Of a DNA stretch of 64,000 nt, positions 12,440-24,573 are shown piece by piece. The DNA is from Ichthyophonus hoferi. Lineage: Eukaryota > Opisthokonta > Ichthyosporea > Ichthyophonida > Ichthyophonidae. The position numbers were made by a program, and so were the translations under genes. The notes beneath the pieces were generated by a model, which had not been told where the DNA came from, ran no database searches, and saw only the letters and a program-made list of their open reading frames with translations. Location of the stretch: contig NAOQ01000262.1 of NCBI GenBank assembly GCA_002751075.1, forward strand, positions 1 to 64,000. Reading direction: 5' to 3'. Each line of letters opens with the position of its first letter. The first letter of the stretch is position 1.

Positions 12440-14120
12440 CTGAAACACATAGTCAAACTGAAACTCGAAAAAAATGGTGGCCAAAAAAACACAAAGGGTG
12501 GGAAAGAATGGAGTAAGTAGTTGGAGATGATTGGATTTCACCAGATTTGGTATTAACAATCAGGCCAGTGATTAGATTGTCTTACAGGCTCTGTTTTGGC
12601 CTCGCCATATCAAAAAATACAACCATGCGGCTTATCAATTTGTGCTATAATTGATACATCTATTCACGTGGTCAATCTTGCCCGGTACATTGGCGGGCAT
12701 TGGTGGACCTATAAAAGTCATGGGGAAATGTCTATGCATTTGTTGGCAGTGCATAATTTATGAGAAGGCTTTCCTGACACTTACAGCCCTCTCCGACGCT
12801 GATGTTGCTGCCGATCTGCGTACATATTGAAGCACATTAGGATATGTAATTTGCCTAGCACGGAAACCTATAGATTAACTCTTCAACAAGCAGAGTTTAG
12901 CTGCTCTATTTACAACTGAAAATAAGTATATTGCCATGTCCACTATATATCAACATATTTCCTACCTACATTACTTCCATTTTAGATTGCTTGAGGATTG
13001 ATTCCACATGTGTTGCATTTAAAACTGACAACCAGTGTGCTATAAGACTCTTAGAAAAGAGTTTGGTTCATGAGAGGACTCAACATATGGCGGTCCCACA
13101 CTAGTACACCTGGGACTTTGTGGCCAAAAGGGAGGTCAGGGTTTTGCCTTGTCCCACTGAACAATGCCTGCGGATTGCCTAACCAAGGTAATGTCCAACG
13201 CAAACTTCAAGCATGCCAAGACAACCTTGGGAATGTTCCAACACTATTAATCCCTTCTCTCTGCCTATCCATTGTGTTCTAAAAATCATCTCCAAGGTGT
13301 CAGAATCACGAATATTAGCATACACAACTGATAGTGCTCAAAACTCAAGTCCTAGTCTATGAGAATCGATTATTTTTAATCTTTTAATAAATCGTAGATA
13401 GTAGATCTATGCACCAAGCTTTACTAAAAAACTCCCAGTAAGTATGTCAGGTGCTAGCTACGCTAGCATTTAATTAAGGTACCAATCATGGTGTGAATCA
13501 TTGTCTACAAGGCTAGCCTGGACTTCTCTACTACGAAATATTACAAGATACTGGAAATAAAAATCAGATTCTCAGGTGAGCCTCCTAATAATTAATTTGT
13601 CTCAGGACACATTCAATCTAAAAACATTTAGCATTATTGACACGATACATGTGCACTTAACTTTGGATTCACCAATCCCAACAAGGCTTCACTTTTTATT
13701 GATACTAATCTGCTCAATCAGAGCAAGTGGCTGCAATATTCCACGCCTCAAAAAGCTACAGACTTGAAGTACCTAAAGACCACACCAAGCACTGAAGGGC
13801 ATGTTGATAAATTAGAAAATATCTCTTTATTAATCAATCTAGATAGAAGAAACAGATTATTAATCAAAAATATTTGCAATATAACTTGCACACCAAAAAT
13901 ATATTGAAAGTCACCACTAGAAGTTAGGGCATGGAAATACTAGCGGTAAATACCATACTTGTGGAAAGATCATGATTAGAGCCAATGATTGATGGTTTTA
14001 AATATGCAATGATGAAGAGCCAATTACTGAGATAAATTTCTAAGTGACTAACATTATAATGCATGGGAGTGTGATCCCGATCTACAATACGATTAGTCTA
14101 AATAAAGTAGAACATACATA

Positions 14121-14137
14121 TGACGTCATTGACGTCA
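14121..14137. promoter_or_regulatory. Two adjacent CRE-like palindromes (TGACGTCA)
   Basis: TGACGTCA occurs at 14121-14128 and again at 14130-14137, one base apart. This is the consensus for CREB/ATF-type bZIP factors. It lies in the intergenic region about 2 kb upstream of the DUF2433 gene start, so a link to that gene is only possible. Confidence 0.4.
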
Positions 14138-15618
14138 ACTAACTAACCCACAAGAGAAAATATCAAGTACATAAAATTCTAAATATAAATATGATATAGC
14201 TATTGAATAGTCTGAACAAATACCATTGCACTATTCAATTATGATTAATACTTAAACTGAAAAATAACATAATGTTGGGAATAATATAAATAAGCAGAGA
14301 TATAAGCATTCTTGTATCCTATATTCGTTTAGAAGGAGAGATAATACCGAATTAAGGGGCGTTGTAACGTGTCCTTATGCATGCACGAAATAAAGATATG
14401 CCAAGACATATTTTTACTATTATTATATAATGGCAGGATTTCTACCATTGGCTGGTTCAATTTGATAGATCATCTTGGATTGCCGTTTAACACCACTAAG
14501 TATTTTCCCAGGCTACATATGCAATAATAATTGCTAATAATATTAAGTGTTTATAACCATATAAAGAAATATCCAAATTAATTAAATATTCCTGTTTTAA
14601 CACATAATAATATATTTTAATACTAAGCCAGGCATCACGCATGCCAACAGTTTATATAAATCATGTGCTGGCCATAATATGGGAAGGGTTTTCACTTTGA
14701 GGATTTACCAGTGAAGTCAAATTTATAAAAACCTAACATGGCTGAAAATATTTCTGCCAATCTCTAAGTCAAGAAGACGAGGTCTTACAAGATTAATGTA
14801 AGCTCGAACCACACTATATTAAACATACAACACAATATGACATCTTTATTCATCCTTTAGCAATACTCTGTAGCATTGCAAAAAATGTAGCTATGATCAA
14901 AAGTAGATGGGGAATAGAAAATGTGTCTGTGCAATTTCACACATGCACATGAGGAGTTAGTTCTCTGGGGTTGTTAAATTTAGTAAAAATCTGCTAGCAG
15001 GGCAAAATTTCATTTGATTTTATTTTATTAAAGTCAAATTTAAAGCCATATTAATCATCCAGATCAAATAAGTTCACATTTGGCCACACTTGGTATAAAT
15101 AATCTGAGATAAGTTCAAAAAATAATTAGAGAAGTTGTCGTAAAAATGTGTTTTTCCACAATAGAAAGATTTTCAATCAGCATATATTCATGTTTTAATA
15201 TAGAGCCAATGATTAATAAGATCTTATTAAGATGTTAGATGTTATTTTAGTACTGTAAAGTGTAAGAGGACATGACCAGAATGAACCTATTAGGGTCTAT
15301 TCTGACGCTAGCATGTTTTTTTGAACAATTAGTTGGCAATTCAGATCCATCAAGACTAATAAGCCACAATAAATATTTATTATAGATTACTTCGGATTAA
15401 TCCAAAGATAGTTCATAAAATTTGGATGAAAACATGCAAAATATAAAATATCTCAAACAAACAAAAAACTGCCATCAAAGTTTGAATACATCTTTATTTC
15501 CAGCTCTGAGTATGAACCTCTATTGCCGTAAATTAAAAATGTGCATAATTGTATTAATCTAAATAATTAGCATTGGCGATGTGCAATTACTCAAAGCAAA
15601 TAATATCTGACTATTTGC

Positions 15619-15700
15619 GATCAATCTAGATGATCTATAGCCATTTGCGATTAATCCACCGATCAATCTAGATGATCTACAGCTTTTTGCGATTAATGTT
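15619..15700. repeat. Pair of 42-bp direct repeats
   Basis: The core gatcaatctagatgatcta occurs at 15619 and 15661, each followed by a variant of agccatttgcgattaat. It is a short AT-rich tandem duplication in intergenic DNA. Confidence 0.7.
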
Positions 15701-16193
15701 TAATTGCATTTCTTAGCACTGTTTACGATTGGTAATTTTCACCCACAAGCAGCCAATGGCTATTATTCATTTGTTTTAAATCATAACAAAGGCTCGCCCC
15801 AACTATAGTAACAAATTAGTTGATAGAACCTGATAGCTATAACCAATCCTAGTCTAGAGTATTTGGGCGTTCTTGTATAAGTATATTGTCGTACAAACTA
15901 CTCTGTAAGGAACAACCTTGTGTGCCTTTGACAAGTAGGTTAGTTGTGAAGGGTAGGCATCCACCTACAGAAACAGTGAAGGCAAGGGGAAAAAGAAGAG
16001 AAAGATATAGAGAATAGCTGGGTAGGTGGAACAAAAAGAGGTAGGTGGAACCCTGAAATAGGTTTGGAACAGGAAGTTGGATAGAGAGACAAGAGGGATG
16101 GGGCTGGTGTATTTTGGAGGGTGTATATTACGAAGGACGGGATACTGTTTGTGGTAAAGAGCTATTGGTTAATCATGTTCTGTACAGGCCAGT

Positions 16194-19100
16194 ATGAGCG
16201 GCCAGGAAGACCAACCGGCCTCCATAGCCTCCAAAGGGGAAAGCCAGCCCAAGTATGTAATTGGGGATATATAGCCGTGAATTGCTTTCTGATGGCTTCT
16301 CTTATTGTATTGCCTGTGACTAACTGTAGTTTTGTCCAATTGGAGGTTAATAAAGATGATTAGTTGATGGAAATACCTGCTTTCTTATGACGTCTCTTGC
16401 AAATTCTTTTGTGTGCACTTTCTCTACAATGTACATTATACGTACACTATACGTACACTGTACACACATGTACCTATTGCAGTAACAACTGATAGTGCTC
16501 ACAACTATATATATATTGACTAAGCTCTGAGCCCTGTGCTTTACCCCACCGTCAAATATACACCCAGCTAACTAGTTCCTGGGGCGGACTTGGGGCAGTT
16601 TGAGCAAGGAGGTGCAGAGCAACAAACCAGTCAAAACGAAGTCCGACCAGAGCCGCCATGGCGCCCCAAAGACCAGAAGACGGGCCAATGATCAGCCGAG
16701 GGAGTTGAGATACCCTACCAATAACCAAGGTCATAAACAGGAAGAGGTTGGAGAGGGAGGGAAGGAGGTTAGTGCTACTAGGGAAGGAAAGGGGGTGGAT
16801 GGCGAAGCAGATAAAAATGAATCATTTAGGCGGGAGGGAAAGCCTAGGTCCCACAAGGGATCCTTGGAAACCCTTGGTCATGCAGATGGAAGAAGGGGTA
16901 GGGAGTTGGGAGACAGACCTCATGGTGGGCCACGGGGCTACCCACACAGGCCTGGTTCATTGCCAACTGGTCCAGTGCGTCCTATGAACACACCACAACA
17001 CAGAGTAATAGAGGCCAATGTACCAGGCCGTACCTCTCCCCTGAGAATTCTTTTATTAACACATGTGCAAGGTGGGTAAGGCCTCCGTCTGTGTGTTTAT
17101 TAAGGAATGTATTGTACAGGAACCAGGCATAATAGCATGCATTAGAATATCTCCATCCACCATCATAGACCCAGCTGCCTTTACATATAGACAAAGATGT
17201 ATCCAATTGGTGTGTTACAGGGATCGTGGTAGAATGTGTTACCATGGTGACAGGGTTGAGGCTATGAGCCATACCAATCATCCTATCTCTCTATCTCTAC
17301 CCTATAGTAAGTGGCCTAGGCTGCTTGCTTTTTTCCCTTCCTGGCCTACCTGTAATCCCATATCTACCTGCCATATTAACCATATTACTTATGACCTATA
17401 GTATCTACAAAGCAATTACTTTATATACCTCACCTTAAACTAAGTCTTATAATATACATATTCCTATCTGTCTGCAACTACACAAGCTGCAAACCACGCG
17501 TATTTCCCCTACAGTGCCTATCTATACACACAGACGTGTTGTTATATGTGAACGTTTTGTAAGCATGTTGTGTAGATAGGGATGGGGGCAGTGGTGGCTG
17601 ACTGAGGGTTGTCCTGGGAGAAGGTAGGCTAGGTATGATTAATTCTTTGGCACGAAGCATCAAGGCTAACATAGTGATTAATGCTGGAAACTTTGGATTT
17701 TTTGGTAAGTGTTATGAGAGGGAGAGGCTGGAAGGTAGCACAGGGAGAAGGCCTATCACCTAGTAGGGTGGGCCGGTCTGGATATGGCTTTATGATACAC
17801 TAGTGTTTTAAACTCTCCGTGTCTGTCTCTAAGCTGTTAAGGTGTTCTACCTTAAGGCCATAGTACGCCATTGAGACTGTGGGAGGGAGGGCTCTGGTGT
17901 GGGGGCTTAGGGAGAGGGAGAGGGAGAGGGAGAGGGAGAGGGAGAGGGAGAAGGAGAAGGAGAAGGATAAAGCCGGCCTTGATGTACAACGAGGAGGTGG
18001 GCGGTGGGCGGTGTGGCTTCAGTATCTTATATATATATATGGTCATTCCTATTGCCCTATATATATATATATATGTACGTCATTCTTACCTTATACACAT
18101 ATCTACGCTACTATTATCTTTTGGCCCTTTTATATTTATTGGTGTAGACCATGTCCCTAACTGATTGTTTATTATACAGATGAGAAAAGTTACGAGGTCA
18201 TGTCTCCAAAGTATGTACAGCCCGGGGATGTGCTTGCCTACTGCTATATACTATATGTACTATATGTATTATTTTTACTATATGTACTATATATACTATA
18301 TGTACTATATGTATTATTTTTACTATATGTACTATATATACTATATGTACTATATGTATTATTTTTACTATATGTACTATATATACTATATGTACTATAT
18401 GTACTATGTATACTATATACCTTTCATATTTCTATTAGCCCTGGACCCACCTGGCCATTGCCCCACCCACCCACCATCTATTTGCCCTATCATCACTTGC
18501 TACCATCTTCCTTATTAACCCATGTCCTTCTCCTGTACCCATCTCTGCCCCCCTCTCTCTCGCCTCTCTCTCCCCCCTCCCCCACCTCTCTCTACCTACA
18601 GAGATATGCGCCAAAGAATCAGCACCAGTCACGTGTATAATGTGAACGAGGAAGAGAAAGCACGTGCACTCAGTATGAATGACCAGGATCTGATGCGGTT
18701 TCTTAAGAGCCGCCTGCTATTCAGTGAGCTGCCTGCCTACCTGCATGGCACCCGCAGCCTAGATGTACCTGTATATACCATATGGGGCCAACAAGAAGGT
18801 GTGGTAGGCCAGGTGGATAGCGGGTAGAGAGAGGGTGGGGGAGAAGGGGGAGAGGCTAAGGTGCACTACACTAGCGAGAGGAAGAGAGAAGGACATGATG
18901 GTGTGGGTGTAGATATGATTGGAAGATAAGCATTAATAATAAGGCACAGGTAGAGACATTGCAGAGATAATGCCATATGATTGGTTATTTCTAAGATCTC
19001 TTGCCAACCAGATATCCGAGTGGTGGAAAAGTTCAAAACCAGCGAGTACCGCGTTAATAACCTCCACCTATTGGACGAGAGGGCTTCTCATAAGATCGGC

Positions 19101-22100
19101 AACCTGCGCCTTCTAGGCCTTGGTATATATATCTCGATATGCCTGTCATGTGCATGTCTATGTGGATAGATATACCTACTATGTGTGTAAGAGGGAACCA
19201 TATGGATGATGTTGTTGATATAAGTGCGGTAGAAATGGGAGAGGGAGAGTGAGGTAGATTGCCCAAGGAGCGAGGCAGAGCCCATTAGTCCTGTGTGTAG
19301 ATAGAGGGCCAATACAATAAGGTCGGTAGGCGCATTGGTTGTTCCCTTATCTATGGTAGCAGGTTTAGCCTCCCCTACCAATATAGTTATGTACAGCCCA
19401 TAGCTAGATAAACACCACTCCAGCCTCTACTAGCTCTCTCCCTCATTTTCTTTCTTTGCTGCCATTCAGGTGGCAATGTGCTTCTCCACAAACTGTTTGA
19501 CTCTGGAATGGGAGAGGGAGATATTGCTGGGGTTGTAGGCAAGATGTGGACTACACTGCTACAGGTATGGAGTACATGTACGTGTTGCCTGTGCTATATG
19601 ATTGGCGGCCTATCATACACCTGTAGGGTGGGTAGGGGGCTTTGGGTCCTGACTGGCCCCGTGTTGCTCTCTGTCTGTTCGCTTTCCCTACACCTTACCT
19701 ATCCTGTGGCTGCCTACCTGCCTCTGTACTAATATCCTGTCCCTACAGGTGGCCGACCTGATACAGACCGCCAAGGCGACATATGACCCCTCTGAAACAC
19801 GTCTCTTTGTAAGCTATGTGAGCTCAGGCCGTGAGCCTCTGATTGCCAAAATAGCACATTACATACAGGTAGGTGGTGGCTGGCCTCCCTGGTCCTTCCC
19901 TGGGGCGGTACGCCTATGACCTATGTACTAGGCCTCTATATTCATACTCTGTTACCTATCATAGCCAGCCATCCACCTTCATACCCCCATTTATGCACCT
20001 ACTTTCCGATATCTACCTACCTATTTACTTACCGACCTGCTAATCTATGCATGCCTACATACCTACCTATCTACTCATATCTATCAACCTTTATCTATCT
20101 ACCTATATCTATCAACCTTTATCTATCTACCTATATCTATCAACCTTTATCTGTCTACCTATATCTATCTACCTATATCTATTAACCTTTATCTATCTAC
20201 TTATATCTATCAATCTTTATCTATCTACCTATATCTATCTACCTTTATCTATCTATATATCTACCTATATAACTATCTGTCCATCTATCCCTATCTGACC
20301 TCTCCCCCTCTCTGCTTATTAGGCTGACTTTGCCGTAAGTGGGCACCTTCACTCTCGGTACTGTGTCAGTGTCAATGATTGGGTAGTACAGACCTATAAG
20401 GACTTCTGCCTGAGACTCGACGCCAACCGCCTAGAGATTGAAAGATATTGGAATGGATTAAAGGAGGAAATTATGCGAGTGTGTTCGTATGTAGTTCTCT
20501 TCCTCTTACATCTTCATGTATGGCCCTAAACATATATGCATACATACCATCCTAGCCCTATCTACCTCCTGCCCTCTACAGCCTCTCCTACCTGTATATA
20601 GTCCTTATAGCCCTCTCCCTGCAGGAAAGAGGAGCAGGCCAGGTTCCTTACAGCCATGGAAGTGGTGCGATTTGTCCCTTCACTGGAGGCCTACAGGTAG
20701 GCCTGCATGTCTCTATATCTCCTTCTATATGATAGGGCAGGGAAGCCATTGCTCTGTAGTTTACCTGTACTGTGTTGCCTAGGGTAGGCTCTATACTGTT
20801 CTGCATGGCATGGGGTGTGGTAGGAAGGGTTAGTAGGAACCAGGTTAGCGGGGATTGATTGGTTCATCTCAGCATGGTGCAATGGGGTGTGGCTAAGTAT
20901 ACAAGGCTCTATTACCCTGTCTGCTGTATTTCTTTCTGACTGAGGGGGAGGACTATAGGGGCCTCTGGACGGTTAGCCTGGCAGACCTGGACAGTGGCCA
21001 CACTCTAATGAAGGTCATAGGCGGACGAGTGGCCTTGGAGACATATTCAGAAGGTACAGCCCCCTTGATTATATATACTCGCATATGCATATAAATGTAC
21101 TTTTATATGCATAGTATATAGCCAGCTATAGGCTCCCTGATTGTATATATTTGCATGGAAATGTACCTTTGTCTGCATGATATCCATCCTCTAACATGTG
21201 CCCCTTGGTGGACGTAGGGCGGGACTTCGGTATTAAAAAACCATTGGAGAGTTCGCCAAAGGCTCGTGATCAGGAGCAAGCCGGACAATCTCCCACCCCA
21301 CGTAGCATGAGTCAAGATGTTAAAAATACAGCTAAGGTAGGTCCCTGTCTGTGTGTACAGCCCTATTGCTGGGTCCTTGGTCTTTGTCCTGGTTCACGGC
21401 TATCTACAGTCAGCCAACCAGCCCCATCCTTCTACTTAGCTATGTTGGTTATTATTAGTTAGTATTTATTGTTGCTATGCAGTAATTTGCAATAACATGG
21501 CGTGATCATGGCGAGTGCTAATTGGCTATAATAGTGAAGAATGGGTGTACCTACGTAGCCATTCCATGGCAACCTGGTGCCCTGTGTGGTATTGGTAGGT
21601 CATCATGCATCTATATAGGATGGTATGCCACCACCACTTGTACTCTTGTGAGAGTCTAGCTAGGACAAACCCAATGCCTATTGTTTGTTGTCCTGGCAAC
21701 CATGCATTGTATGGCCCATGTATGAAGCCTTTCTACCCTGTATTTGCACGTATATAAAGGGTGAATGTTAATAGGGGGCATACAGCAGGCGCGTCCTAGT
21801 GACAAGAAGAGTGCGAGGGCTAGTGGGTAAGTGTGGGCCTTTGACCCTCTCTTTCTCTCTCTGCATCAGTAGCCTCCCTGAATCCTTTTCCTGCTAACAT
21901 TACCAGTGCTTGTCAATCAAGACTACTAAGGCCCTCAATGTCTGTGCGCGTCTCACTTGTATCTATACTATATGCGTTTTCTCCTGTACTATTGGTGTGA
22001 TATCATCGTAATCATCGCCCGCCTTTTATTGACGCTATGCCACTTTTTGCTTGTCTGTTGCTTCAATATAAGTGGGCTATACCACGTGCACCATCTTTTT

Positions 22101-22459
22101 TAAAGTCAGATCAGGGTCTGTTCCTATCAGAGCATGTACTGCCATAGCCCCACATAGTATCCGACCCTATCCTATCCTTGTGGTCTTTCTTTACCTGCCT
22201 ACTTGTAGCTATACACTGCACAATATTGGTACCACTTGATCTCTGCGTACGCTACCTGGTCCTACTATATGTACTATATATAGGCCTCTATCGCTGTTCA
22301 TCTATACAGCCGTAAACTTCTCCCTACTGGATGAGGTGCTGACACTGTCATATCTACAGACCTCACGATACTAACCCTCCCTTGTGTCGGTTCTACGCCA
22401 AGTCAGGCACGTGTCACCAGGGCTCGGCCTGCAACTTTGCCCATACCCCAAAGCCATAA
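16194..22459 (+). CDS. DUF2433 metallophosphoesterase-like protein with C-terminal CCCH zinc finger
   Basis: Fourteen exons, all in phase: 16194-16252, 16599-17071, 17633-17704, 18180-18210, 18602-18798, 19012-19122, 19470-19564, 19749-19868, 20323-20486, 20625-20696, 20959-21053, 21218-21336, 21789-21826 and 22360-22459. This gives about 581 residues. After a charged, disordered N-terminus (about 1-165) comes the phosphoesterase-like core: RILLLTHVQG (about 168), INAGNFGFF (about 192), VPVYTIWGQQE (about 270), 'KMWTTLLQVADLIQTAKATY' (about 340) and SGHLHSRYC (about 392). The core and the following region match fungal DUF2433 proteins, as I recall the family. The end carries one CCCH finger with C-x8-C-x5-C-x3-H spacing (CRFYAKSGTC...CNFAH), the RNA-binding type. 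Where active enzymes have metal-binding Asp or Asn, this protein shows His, Asn and Gln, so catalysis is doubtful. The start is the first ATG in phase with all exons. Confidence 0.9.
17907..17968. repeat. (GGGAGA)n purine-rich microsatellite
   Basis: About seven units of gggaga pass into gaaggag units. It lies in the intron between exons 3 and 4 of the DUF2433 gene, with strong purine/pyrimidine strand asymmetry. Confidence 0.9.
18240..18422. repeat. 45-bp tandem repeat, more than three copies, intronic
   Basis: The landmark ttatttttac recurs at 18269, 18314 and 18359, giving a 45-bp unit built from tactatatg motifs. It lies in the intron between exons 4 and 5 of the DUF2433 gene. Tyr/Met-rich open frames across it are artefacts. 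Confidence 0.9.
20040..20280. repeat. Degenerate (TATC)n tract
   Basis: Ctatctacctatatctatcaacc-like units repeat with variation in the intron between exons 8 and 9 of the DUF2433 gene. Confidence 0.9.
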
Positions 22460-22703
22460 ATGATGACGTAACTTGTTTATAATACCGAAATTTGTCAGCA
22501 TTCATAGTTTAGATTGGATGGACTTCCTATAGTAGCAAATAGCATTAGTAATAACCATAGAACATGTACTTTATTTATATACCTGATGGATCTACCTCAG
22601 CCTAGATATCGCTATACTTGAACTGTGGTCAGTGAGGACCCCTTAGAGTATATGATTGGCAGATTATCACACTGTCAAATATATATATCATGCATTTATT
22701 TTC

Positions 22704-22796
22704 GTGGTAGCATTTGCGAACAAGCTGGTTGACTCTAGTGACTGGGCTCCCAACGGGACGTCACCAAGCTAATATGTACTAGTATGATTAGTAACC
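22704..22796 (+). repeat. 93-bp direct repeat, left copy, flanking the gap
   Basis: The sequence gtggtagcatttgcg...gattagtaacc is identical to 23409-23501. The left copy ends exactly where the N run begins. This is the pattern of two contig ends that overlap but were left unmerged in scaffolding. Confidence 0.95.
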
Positions 22797-23404
22797 NNNN
22801 NNNNNNNNNNNNNNNNNNNNNNNNNNNNNNNNNNNNNNNNNNNNNNNNNNNNNNNNNNNNNNNNNNNNNNNNNNNNNNNNNNNNNNNNNNNNNNNNNNNN
22901 NNNNNNNNNNNNNNNNNNNNNNNNNNNNNNNNNNNNNNNNNNNNNNNNNNNNNNNNNNNNNNNNNNNNNNNNNNNNNNNNNNNNNNNNNNNNNNNNNNNN
23001 NNNNNNNNNNNNNNNNNNNNNNNNNNNNNNNNNNNNNNNNNNNNNNNNNNNNNNNNNNNNNNNNNNNNNNNNNNNNNNNNNNNNNNNNNNNNNNNNNNNN
23101 NNNNNNNNNNNNNNNNNNNNNNNNNNNNNNNNNNNNNNNNNNNNNNNNNNNNNNNNNNNNNNNNNNNNNNNNNNNNNNNNNNNNNNNNNNNNNNNNNNNN
23201 NNNNNNNNNNNNNNNNNNNNNNNNNNNNNNNNNNNNNNNNNNNNNNNNNNNNNNNNNNNNNNNNNNNNNNNNNNNNNNNNNNNNNNNNNNNNNNNNNNNN
23301 NNNNNNNNNNNNNNNNNNNNNNNNNNNNNNNNNNNNNNNNNNNNNNNNNNNNNNNNNNNNNNNNNNNNNNNNNNNNNNNNNNNNNNNNNNNNNNNNNNNN
23401 NNNN
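22797..23404. other. Assembly gap (608 N)
   Basis: Run of undetermined bases. Open frames that cross it are meaningless. Confidence 1.
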
Positions 23405-23408
23405 TCAG

Positions 23409-23501
23409 GTGGTAGCATTTGCGAACAAGCTGGTTGACTCTAGTGACTGGGCTCCCAACGGGACGTCACCAAGCTAATATGTACTAGTATGATTAGTAAC
23501 C
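23409..23501 (+). repeat. 93-bp direct repeat, right copy, flanking the gap
   Basis: Base-for-base copy of 22704-22796, starting four bases after the N run (tcag then the copy). Unique sequence follows. Confidence 0.95.
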
Positions 23502-24573
23502 TAGACTTGATGGGCGTAGGCCATTCTGGCATGCTTTAGATAAGGTAGTATAACAGGGGCTAAAGATAGTTGTACATAACATTTTAGTGTAATTGTACTA
23601 TTGCATGCTTAGGCATGTGAACCTAAGAAATCAAAATATGATAAAAGTCTTTATGACAAATGGTGGCTGATCTATCTATCATTTTATTATCCCGTCTGTG
23701 TATATCATAGTGTTAAACCAAGCCTTGTAGGTATGCAAGAAGTGTGCCCCAGTTTGCAGTTAATTCCGTGTCTCCTCTATGGCTTTGATCTCCTAAATCT
23801 TGCAATCAACACGGAAAAAAAGTCGGTGTATTGATTTGTTTAGTGAGAACAGTCAACAGTATAGCCAATGATACACACAGCTGGTCAATACTAACATTTG
23901 ATTCGATGGTTAAGGGTTCTAACCACTTAGCAAATTGGCCATTGCGGTACAGCAAAGTTAGTCTTAATGCAGTGGATAAGGTTAACAATGTCTGTGGATC
24001 CACTAGTATTTATCTACAAAGGAGTGCATACTAGATGCGCAGCAATCTGCCCTTCTAGCCTCTTGAATAAAGGGTGGCTAGGCCTACATCTATGTTCAAT
24101 GTATGTTTTATGGCTTCAAATATTAAAAAGTACCATTGACTTAAGATTGTAAATCGTAAATCGCTTGCCATAATAGCATAAAATGATATTTAATAATTGT
24201 AGAGTTGCTGCTATTCCTTCATAATCCAGGCTAGTACATACTATAGGTTTCACACGGCCAAGGTGTGAATAAATCGTGAGGATATTACATACGGGGCTGA
24301 CTTATCTTACTTATGATATATACAGTGTGATATACGGGTTTTAGGCCAAACTAGGAATATTACCAACTAGTTAGGCGGGCTGTTTAAATAAAGGTGGTTG
24401 TACCACGTGCACCCATGTCTCTGAGTCAGAAGCATTATGGGTTTACATATTTTCATATATAATCCTACATGAAGTCCAAGCATGAAGCTGTTAGCACGTC
24501 TTGATAAGCACTGTCCCAAGGCCTGATGAGGTAACCTTCTATACAACTAAGAGTTATCCCAAGACACAGCCTT

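Larger units (their letters stand above)
12440..16193. other. Intergenic region between two divergent genes
   Basis: This contains the candidate first exon of the minus-strand unknown gene (12785-12825). From about 13300 to 15800 it is very AT-rich sequence without supported genes. Two adjacent palindromic CRE-like sites lie at 14121-14137, and a 42-bp direct repeat at 15619-15700. Open frames at 13576-13767 and 15849-16034 show no family similarity or splice context. Confidence 0.55.
22460..24573. other. Intergenic region between convergent genes, with the scaffold gap
   Basis: This holds the 3' flanks of the DUF2433 gene (+) and the INTS12-like gene (-), the N gap and its duplicated flanks. 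The sequenced remainder is AT-rich with no gene I can support. Confidence 0.6.

Noticed and set aside
12785-12825. First coding exon (ATG TAC GCA GAT ...) for the unknown minus-strand gene
   Set aside because: It has a good donor, but its phase does not fit the next visible exon, so it is kept only as a candidate or as untranslated leader.
15849-16034. 61-residue minus-strand frame with a hydrophobic N-terminus
   Set aside because: No splice context or family similarity, and it lies in the upstream region of the DUF2433 gene.
18165-18640. Tyr/Met- and Leu/Tyr-rich open frames
   Set aside because: They are translations of the 45-bp tandem repeat inside an intron.
22735-23437. Open frames of over 200 residues on both strands
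   Set aside because: They consist almost wholly of N-coded unknown residues across the assembly gap.
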